From Holophagaceae bacterium (lineage in GTDB: Bacteria; Acidobacteriota; Holophagae; Holophagales; Holophagaceae), in the NCBI GenBank assembly GCA_025355915.1, contig JANXYT010000007.1:1-6091 (forward strand): a DNA stretch of 6,091 nt, in the 5' to 3' direction. Below are positions 1-4,724 of this stretch, piece by piece. Within the stretch, counting starts at the first letter, position 1; every line of letters starts with the position of its first letter. The position numbers were made by a program, and so were the translations under genes. Below the pieces are notes generated by a model. That model worked only from the letters and a program-made list of their open reading frames with translations, was not told the origin of the DNA and did no database searches.

Positions 1-236
1 CCACCCCCCACATCGCGCAGAAGGGTCCGTTCCCGGTCGAGGTCGAAGCGGGCAAGACCTATCAATGGTGCGCCTGCGGCCACAGCAAGAAGCAGCCGCT
101 TTGCGACGGTTCCCACAAGGGCGGGCCCTTCACGCCCGTGGCCTACACCGCCGAGGCCACCGGCACCAAGTGGTTCTGCGGCTGCAGGCACAGCAGCACC
201 AAGCCCATGTGCGATGGGACCCACAAAAAGGTCTGA
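1..236 (+). CDS. Dual CDGSH iron-sulfur domain protein, 3' end (5' truncated by window edge)
   Basis: The reading frame starts at base 3, is open from the window edge and ends in TGA at 234-236, giving 77 visible residues. It contains two complete CDGSH motifs of the form C-x-C-x2-S-x3-P-x-C-D-G-(S/T)-H. The first begins CACGHS and ends CDGSH (bases 69-116; ligands C23, C25, C34, H38, counting from the codon at 3-5). The second begins CGCRHS and ends CDGTH (bases 177-224; ligands C59, C61, C70, H74). In the mitoNEET/CISD family each motif binds one redox-active, acid-labile [2Fe-2S] cluster through three Cys and one His, so two clusters are predicted. Bacterial dual-CDGSH proteins are often only about 80 residues, so little may be missing. 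No signal peptide or membrane segment is visible, and a cytoplasmic location is likely. The physiological partner is unknown; electron or cluster transfer is inferred from the family. The gene converges on the cytochrome gene at 286-633. Confidence 0.93.
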   Translation, partial: TPHIAQKGPFPVEVEAGKTYQWCACGHSKKQPLCDGSHKGGPFTPVAYTAEATGTKWFCGCRHSSTKPMCDGTHKKV

Positions 237-285
237 TTCAAGGCAGGAGCCATGGCCCCGGTCGACGGCCTCCGCTGAGTCCGTA

Positions 286-633
286 TTACTTGGCCTTGAA
301 GGTGAACTTCCCCTCGTGGCACTCCAGGCACTTCACGACCGGGGGCTTGTGCTGGCGATGGCACTCGGTGCAGGGGATGGGATCGTGGGGGGACCCGTGC
401 GGATTGGGCTTGACGTCCTTCGTCAGGGCCTTCATGGCGGGATAGTCGCCGTGACAGATCATGCACGCGTCGTCCGCCACGGCGGCCGTGTTCGGCTTCT
501 CCTTGTGGTGGCAGTCGTGGCAATTCACCTTTGCCTTGGCATGGGGCGCGGGCAGGGGCTTATTCTCAGCCGCACGCACCCCCATCCCCAGCATGCCCAC
601 CAGCCCCAGTGCCACGATCCGAAGAAGACGCAT
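286..633 (-). CDS. Small periplasmic tetraheme cytochrome c (STC/cytochrome c3-like)
   Basis: The protein has 115 residues. Residues 1-22 form a signal peptide: a basic start (MRLLR), a hydrophobic stretch (IVALGLVGMLGMGV) and a likely cleavage after VRA or VRAA. The mature part of about 93 residues carries four CXXCH heme c sites: C38HDCH, C57MICH, C88TECH and C102LECH. Extra histidines (H31, H39, H43, H79, H83, H95) could be the distal ligands of bis-His hemes. The order and spacing of the sites resemble Shewanella small tetraheme cytochrome and the heme domain of flavocytochrome c fumarate reductase. No flavin domain follows, so this is a stand-alone electron carrier, probably shuttling between inner-membrane quinol oxidases and terminal or outer-membrane reductases. 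The start at 633 is chosen over an in-frame start at 783 because it gives the signal peptide and has a GGAGG ribosome site just upstream. The gene is divergent from valS. Its electron partners are not in the window. Confidence 0.94.
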   Translation of the reverse strand: MRLLRIVALGLVGMLGMGVRAAENKPLPAPHAKAKVNCHDCHHKEKPNTAAVADDACMICHGDYPAMKALTKDVKPNPHGSPHDPIPCTECHRQHKPPVVKCLECHEGKFTFKAK

Positions 634-637
634 GTGC

Positions 638-642
638 CCTCC
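638..642 (-). promoter_or_regulatory. Ribosome binding site of the tetraheme cytochrome gene
   Basis: Reading the minus strand, GGGAGGG precedes the ATG at 633-631. The GGAGG core leaves a 4-base spacer, which is slightly short. It supports the start that yields a signal peptide rather than the longer in-frame extension. Confidence 0.65.
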
Positions 643-748
643 CGTCCCCATCTCGGACGAATGACGACCATGATATCGCATAATTCCCAACGGCGTCCTC
701 CCATGCGGCCCGGCCTGGAAGCCTCCTTCTTCCACGGGTAAACTGGTC

Positions 749-770
749 CATTGGGCTGGCTGTTCCAATG
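749..770 (+). repeat. Inverted repeat upstream of valS (CATTGG...CCAATG)
   Basis: A perfect 6-base inverted repeat, CATTGG at 749-754 and CCAATG at 765-770, is separated by 10 bases. A G-U pair would extend it to seven pairs in RNA. It lies about 70 bases before the valS start. It may be an operator half-site pair, a leader hairpin if transcription starts upstream of it, or chance. No run of T follows it, so it is not a classical attenuator. Confidence 0.3.
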
Positions 771-791
771 AAGTCCCGTTCACTCACTTCA

Positions 792-808
792 AATCGGCGC
801 AGTCGATT
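792..808 (+). repeat. Short inverted repeat in the valS leader (AATCG...CGATT)
   Basis: AATCG at 792-796 and CGATT at 804-808 are complementary across a 7-base loop, with a G-U closing pair possible. It lies 32 bases before the valS start, just ahead of the ribosome site. A five-base match of this kind is easily due to chance. Confidence 0.2.
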
Positions 809-830
809 GGGAGCAGGAAAGGGCCAAGAC

Positions 831-835
831 AAGGA
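831..835 (+). promoter_or_regulatory. Ribosome binding site of valS
   Basis: AAGGA lies 5 bases before the ATG at 841. A second in-frame ATG at 850 (residue 4) has only GCGAG upstream, so 841 is preferred, though the two differ by just three residues. Confidence 0.55.
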
Positions 836-840
836 TTGCA

Positions 841-3453
841 ATGCGCGAGATGGACAAGGCTTTCGACTTCAAGACGGCGCAGACCCGCTGGTACGAGCAG
901 TGGGAGCAATCCCGGGCCTTCGAGGCCGCGCCGGCCAGTGGCAAGGAGCCCTGGTCCATCGTGATCCCGCCGCCGAACATCACGGGCAACCTGCACATGG
1001 GCCACGCGCTGGTGAACACGCTGCACGATGTGCTCACGCGCTTCAAACGGGCCCAGGGCTTCGACGCCCTGTGGGTGCCCGGCACGGACCACGCAGGCAT
1101 CGCCACCCAGATGATGGTGGAGCGCCAGCTCAAGGCCGAGGGGACCGACCGGTATAAGCTGGGTCGCGAGGCTTTCGAAAAGCGCATCTGGGACTGGAAG
1201 GAGAAGAACCAGGGCGCCATCGAACACCAGTTGCGGCGCCTGGGGTGCTCCGTGGATTGGACCCGCAACCGCTTCACGCTGGATCCCGCGCTGAACAAGG
1301 CCGTGCGCCACGTGTTCGTCGAAAGCTACAAGGCCGGGCGGATCTACCGCGGGCCGCGCATGATCCAGTGGGATCCCGCCCTCCAGACCGCGCTCAGCGA
1401 CCTGGAAGTGAAATACGAGGAGCGCAAGGGCAAGCTCTGGTACCTGCGCTACCCACTGGCCGATGGCAGTGGCAGCGTCGTGGTGGCCACCACCCGCCCC
1501 GAGACGATGCTGGGTGATACCGCCGTGGCCGTGCATCCCGACGATGAGCGGTACCAGGGCATGGTCGGCAAGCTCATGAACCACCCGCTCACTGGGCGGC
1601 AGATCCCCGTGGTGGCGGACACCTTCGTGGATCCCGCCTTCGGCACCGGCTGCGTGAAGGTGACCCCAGCCCATGATGCCAACGACTTCGCCGCCGGACA
1701 GCGGTTGAACCTGCCCTCCATCACCATCATCGGCTTTGACGCGAAGATGACTGCCGAAGCGGGCGCCTACGCGGGCCTGGATCGCTTCGAAGCCCGCAAG
1801 CGCGTGGTGGCCGACCTCGAGGAGCAGGGCTTCCTCGTGAAGGTGGAGGATTACGTCAACAAGATCAGTCTCAGTGACCGCAGCGGCGCCGTGCTGGAGC
1901 CCCTGGTCAGCGAGCAGTGGTTCATGGATGTGAAGGAAGCCGCTGCCAAGGCGCTGGACGCGGTCCAGACCGGAGCCATCCAGTTCACGCCCGAACACCA
2001 CGCCGCCGTGTGGAACCACTGGCTCACCCACATCCAGGACTGGTGCATCAGCCGCCAGCTCGTCTGGGGGCACCGCATCCCCGCCTGGACCTGCGCGTCG
2101 TGTGGGGAGCTTCATGTGGAGATGGAGCTGCCCTCGGCATGCAGCGCCTGCGGAGCGAAGGAACTGATTCAGGATCCGGACACGCTGGATACATGGTTCT
2201 CGTCTGCGCTCTGGCCCTTCAGCGTCTTCGGCTGGCCGGACCAGACCGCCGACCTGGCACGCTACTACCCCACCAACGTCCTCATCACCGCCCCCGACAT
2301 CCTGTTCTTCTGGGTGGCCCGTATGGCCATGGCGGGCCTCACCTGGATGGGCGAGGTGCCCTTCCACAAGGTCTACTTCAACAGCCTGGTGCGCGATGCC
2401 AGCGGCCAGAAGATGAGCAAGACCAAGGGCAATGTCATCGACCCCCTGGAGGTGATGGAGGAGTACGGCACGGACGCCCTGCGGTTTTCCATGGCCATCA
2501 TGGCCGCGCCGGGCACGGACATCGCCATGAGCACCGCGCGGCTCGAGGCCAGCCGCAACTTCTGCAACAAGCTCTGGAATGCGTCCCGGTTTGTCCAGAT
2601 GAACCTGGATGCGTTCGTCACGCTGGAGACGGAGCCAGAATTTGGCGAAGCCGAATTCTGGATGATCAAGAAAATGCGGGAGACGCTGTCGGCAGTCACG
2701 AAGGCCCTCGAAGAGTTCCGGTTCCACGAGGCGTCGGATCTGCTGTACCACCTGGTCTGGGATGACTTCTGCGCCACCTACATCGAGCTGGCCAAGGTGC
2801 AGCTATTGAGCGGCACCCCGGGCCAGAAAGCCACCATCCTACGCTTCCTCGACATCCTGCTCCGGGCCCTGCATCCCTTCGTGCCCTTCCTCACCGAGGA
2901 AATTCACGAGGCGGTCATTGTGGATCGGTTGCCCAGCTCAGAGCCTGTGCTGCTGGCGTTGAGAAGCTGGCCAATGGACGAGAAGATCCTTCAGGTCCGG
3001 GGCGGCGATGCTGCGATCATTCCCCGCTTCCAGGAGATCCTCTCGGCCTTCCTCCGGCTCAAGGCCGAACAGGGCGTGGACCCCGCCAAGCGGGTGCCCG
3101 CCTTCTGCTCGCTCACAGAACTGGAGCCCTTCACCGAGGCCTTGAAGGCCATCGCCCGGCTGGAGTCCGTCACCTTCACCAAGGCCGATCTTGCTTCACC
3201 CACCCGCGTCGTATCCGTGGTCGCGGGTGGCGCCGTGGCGCTGGACCTGGCGGGCCTCAAGGATCCCGTCGCCGAACAGGCCAAACTGGAAAAGGAACGG
3301 GCCCGGTTGGAAAAGGAACTGGAGCCCCTCCGCGCCCGCCTCGCCGATGACAGCTTCGTCACCAAGGCCCCGGAAGCCGCCGTGGCCAAGCTGCGCGGCC
3401 AGGCCGAAGAACGAGAGCAGCGCCTTCTGCAGGTGAAGGCGCTGCTCGGCTGA
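841..3453 (+). CDS. valS: Valyl-tRNA synthetase
   Basis: This class I enzyme of 870 residues charges tRNA-Val with valine using ATP in the cytoplasm. The length is within the bacterial range and both ends look intact. The Rossmann catalytic core has the HIGH signature as HMGH (52-55, after PPPNITGNL) and the KMSKS loop as KMSKT (524-528). The CP1 editing domain, which clears mischarged threonine, shows TTRPETMLGDTAV (217-229), F267, and TPAHDANDF (275-283). As I remember the Thermus ValRS editing site, R219, F267, K273, D279 and D282 match it at a constant offset of three. A four-cysteine zinc knuckle is at C418/C421/C434/C437. The anticodon-binding helical domain follows at about 575-760. 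A Lys/Glu/Arg-rich coiled-coil arm (about 811-870) ends the protein; this arm separates ValRS from IleRS and LeuRS. One deviation is WCISRQLVWGHRIP at 401-414, where Val408 replaces a usual Trp. The gene appears to be transcribed alone and converges on the next gene with a 4-base gap. Confidence 0.98.
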   Translation: MREMDKAFDFKTAQTRWYEQWEQSRAFEAAPASGKEPWSIVIPPPNITGNLHMGHALVNTLHDVLTRFKRAQGFDALWVPGTDHAGIATQMMVERQLKAEGTDRYKLGREAFEKRIWDWKEKNQGAIEHQLRRLGCSVDWTRNRFTLDPALNKAVRHVFVESYKAGRIYRGPRMIQWDPALQTALSDLEVKYEERKGKLWYLRYPLADGSGSVVVATTRPETMLGDTAVAVHPDDERYQGMVGKLMNHPLTGRQIPVVADTFVDPAFGTGCVKVTPAHDANDFAAGQRLNLPSITIIGFDAKMTAEAGAYAGLDRFEARKRVVADLEEQGFLVKVEDYVNKISLSDRSGAVLEPLVSEQWFMDVKEAAAKALDAVQTGAIQFTPEHHAAVWNHWLTHIQDWCISRQLVWGHRIPAWTCASCGELHVEMELPSACSACGAKELIQDPDTLDTWFSSALWPFSVFGWPDQTADLARYYPTNVLITAPDILFFWVARMAMAGLTWMGEVPFHKVYFNSLVRDASGQKMSKTKGNVIDPLEVMEEYGTDALRFSMAIMAAPGTDIAMSTARLEASRNFCNKLWNASRFVQMNLDAFVTLETEPEFGEAEFWMIKKMRETLSAVTKALEEFRFHEASDLLYHLVWDDFCATYIELAKVQLLSGTPGQKATILRFLDILLRALHPFVPFLTEEIHEAVIVDRLPSSEPVLLALRSWPMDEKILQVRGGDAAIIPRFQEILSAFLRLKAEQGVDPAKRVPAFCSLTELEPFTEALKAIARLESVTFTKADLASPTRVVSVVAGGAVALDLAGLKDPVAEQAKLEKERARLEKELEPLRARLADDSFVTKAPEAAVAKLRGQAEEREQRLLQVKALLG

Positions 3454-3457
3454 CGGC

Positions 3458-4585
3458 TTACCGGATGAGGCGGAGGGTGCGGGAGCTCCAGTCGCCCAGG
3501 ATGACCCCGTCGTACATGGGCACGAGGGAGTAGGGAAACTCGATCTTGGGTTCGGTATCCACGGTGGTGGGCCGGAAGGGCCCCAGTTCCCGGACCACCG
3601 CCTGACCGGCCCGGGGATCCACCTCCAGAATCCGGCCGGTGTCGAACTCGGACACGATCACCCTGCCGCAGGCATCCACGGTCATCCCCTTGAGGGTTCC
3701 CTGGGTGGCTGGCTTCGTTCCAGGGCCCAGCAACAGCCGGGCGGCCCTGGTGGCCAGCGAGAAGGCCACCACCTCCCGGTCTGAGGCCAGGATAAGTTCA
3801 TTCGTCCAGGCATTCCACGCCAGCAGCCGGGGAGACACCTGGTAGGAGGAGCTTCCGTCCTCGCTGGGAACCAGCACCTTGGTGCTCAGCGTGCTGAGGT
3901 TTCCCGGGAGGAGATCCAGGACGCGGATGGCCCCATCGTCCAGCATGAAGAGCCGGTCCTGCACGGAATCCGAAGCCAACGCCTGGATGTAACCGACGCT
4001 GGCCGTTCCTCCCGCCCAGATCAGCCCATCCTGGCTCCCATTCGCCTCGACACAGCTCGAGATTGAGGTGCCATTGATGGATCGGATCCCGTAGTTGTCC
4101 AGCCCGACGAACAGGGCCCGCCGGCGTTCATCGTAGGCCATGGCCGTCACCGTGCCGGGGAGGAGAACTCCTCCCGAATGCCCCGTGACCCAGTACGGGT
4201 AGGCGACCGTGTGGATTCCGCCGGTGGTGGCCAGGCGGACGGTGAAATCCGCTTCCACGAACCACACCCTTGAGTTGCCATCCGAAGCCATGACCGAAGG
4301 CCATCCCAGGGTGGCAAAGTATGGGTGCGATCCGTCCATGGGACGTTCGATCCGATCGAAGGTGGCCTTGGATCCCACCCAGCGCGTGATCTCCTCATTT
4401 GGGGCGCAGGTCGGCTGATACAAGTCTCCAATTGAGAGGGGCCCCTCCGGCTTGAACACGCCCGGTTTGATCGGCACAAAGGGGCGTTCCAACAGGGGGA
4501 AGGGCTTGCGCGGTTCGAGGTTGGGATTCACCTGGGCGGAAAGGGCGACGGTGAGAAGGGCGAGAAGAAGCTTTGCGCGGGTCAT
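3458..4585 (-). CDS. Exported beta-propeller protein, NHL/SMP-30-like, function unknown
   Basis: The protein has 375 residues with an N-terminal signal peptide: basic MTRAK, hydrophobic LLLALLTVAL, and a likely cleavage near ALSA/Q at residue 17. A proline-rich linker (about 20-50) leads into a body of roughly six weak repeats at about 97-123, 146-172, 200-228, 252-287, 298-334 and 350-375. Each runs as a hydrophobic strand, an Asp/Asn turn and a second strand, as in RLFMLDDGAIRVLDLLPG or GRVIVSEFDTGRILEVDP. This pattern is typical of NHL, SMP-30/gluconolactonase or Vgb-like propellers. I see no assured metal or catalytic residues, and the exact family is not recognised. Three cysteines (C60, C178, C306) are spread across the chain; two could form a disulfide. 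No membrane anchor or lipobox is present, so a periplasmic or secreted location is inferred. The start is fixed by the signal peptide and a GAGGAG ribosome site; an in-frame extension to 4747 was rejected. It lies 139 bases downstream of the RCC1 gene on the same strand. Confidence 0.85.
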   Translation of the reverse strand: MTRAKLLLALLTVALSAQVNPNLEPRKPFPLLERPFVPIKPGVFKPEGPLSIGDLYQPTCAPNEEITRWVGSKATFDRIERPMDGSHPYFATLGWPSVMASDGNSRVWFVEADFTVRLATTGGIHTVAYPYWVTGHSGGVLLPGTVTAMAYDERRRALFVGLDNYGIRSINGTSISSCVEANGSQDGLIWAGGTASVGYIQALASDSVQDRLFMLDDGAIRVLDLLPGNLSTLSTKVLVPSEDGSSSYQVSPRLLAWNAWTNELILASDREVVAFSLATRAARLLLGPGTKPATQGTLKGMTVDACGRVIVSEFDTGRILEVDPRAGQAVVRELGPFRPTTVDTEPKIEFPYSLVPMYDGVILGDWSSRTLRLIR

Positions 4586-4592
4586 GGCGAGA

Positions 4593-4598
4593 CTCCTC
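4593..4598 (-). promoter_or_regulatory. Ribosome binding site of the beta-propeller gene
   Basis: GAGGAG on the minus strand lies 7 bases before the ATG at 4585-4583, an ideal spacing. It decides the start against the longer in-frame reading that would begin at 4747. Confidence 0.75.
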
Positions 4599-4707
4599 GG
4601 TTTGGGTTGGACGAAGGGGGATCCTGCGGCTGGGAGCCACAAGGCAGGAAGGCGCAGGGAGAGAAAGTTAAATGGGGGAACGGAGAGGCCGTGGTGAACG
4701 CCCTGGC

Positions 4708-4724
4708 GTGCCCAAAAGGGGCAC
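4708..4724 (-). terminator. Hairpin directly after the RCC1 gene stop codon, possible weak terminator
   Basis: A perfect 6-base-pair stem (GTGCCC / GGGCAC) with a 5-base loop, CTTTT on the minus strand, begins at the base after the TGA at 4727-4725. No T-run follows it on the minus strand, so it does not fit a standard intrinsic terminator. It could stabilise the 3' end of the message, cause partial termination between the two propeller genes, or have no role. The rest of the 139-base gap (4586-4707) shows no clear promoter. Confidence 0.35.

Larger units (their letters stand above)
634..840. other. Divergent intergenic region between the cytochrome gene and valS
   Basis: These 207 bases separate two genes read away from each other, so promoters for both must lie here or within the neighbouring coding sequence. 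An A+T-richer patch at about 670-690 stands out from the G+C-rich surroundings and contains TATCAT on the minus strand (675-670), a possible -10 for the cytochrome. I found no convincing -35 hexamer at 16-18 bases from it. On the plus strand no clear sigma70-type pair was seen for valS. Open frames crossing this region show no recognisable protein and appear to be by-products of base composition. Two short inverted repeats lie in the valS-proximal half (749-770 and 792-808). Confidence 0.5.

Noticed and set aside
246..273. A possible bidirectional terminator between the CDGSH and cytochrome genes.
   Set aside because: GGAG (246-249) and CTCC (270-273) can pair, with a bulge before two more pairs, but the loop is long, competing pairings exist and no T-run follows on either strand.
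214..741. A 175-codon plus-strand frame across the cytochrome gene and the intergenic region.
   Set aside because: It is antisense to a cytochrome with four CXXCH sites and a signal peptide, its predicted protein has no recognisable domain, and it begins inside the CDGSH gene in another frame.
634..783. A 50-codon N-terminal extension of the cytochrome, starting at 783.
   Set aside because: It would bury the signal peptide inside the protein. The start at 633 has its own GGAGG site and an export signal.
634..840. A T-box riboswitch controlling valS.
   Set aside because: No T-box core sequence, antiterminator or terminator stem is present, and T-boxes on synthetase genes are mainly a feature of Gram-positive bacteria.
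784..2751. A 655-codon open frame on the minus strand opposite valS.
   Set aside because: It lies wholly antisense to an unmistakable valS. It has the Gly/His/Val/Leu/Arg-rich makeup expected when a G+C-rich codon pattern is read backwards, and shows no domain or ribosome site. It is a composition artefact.
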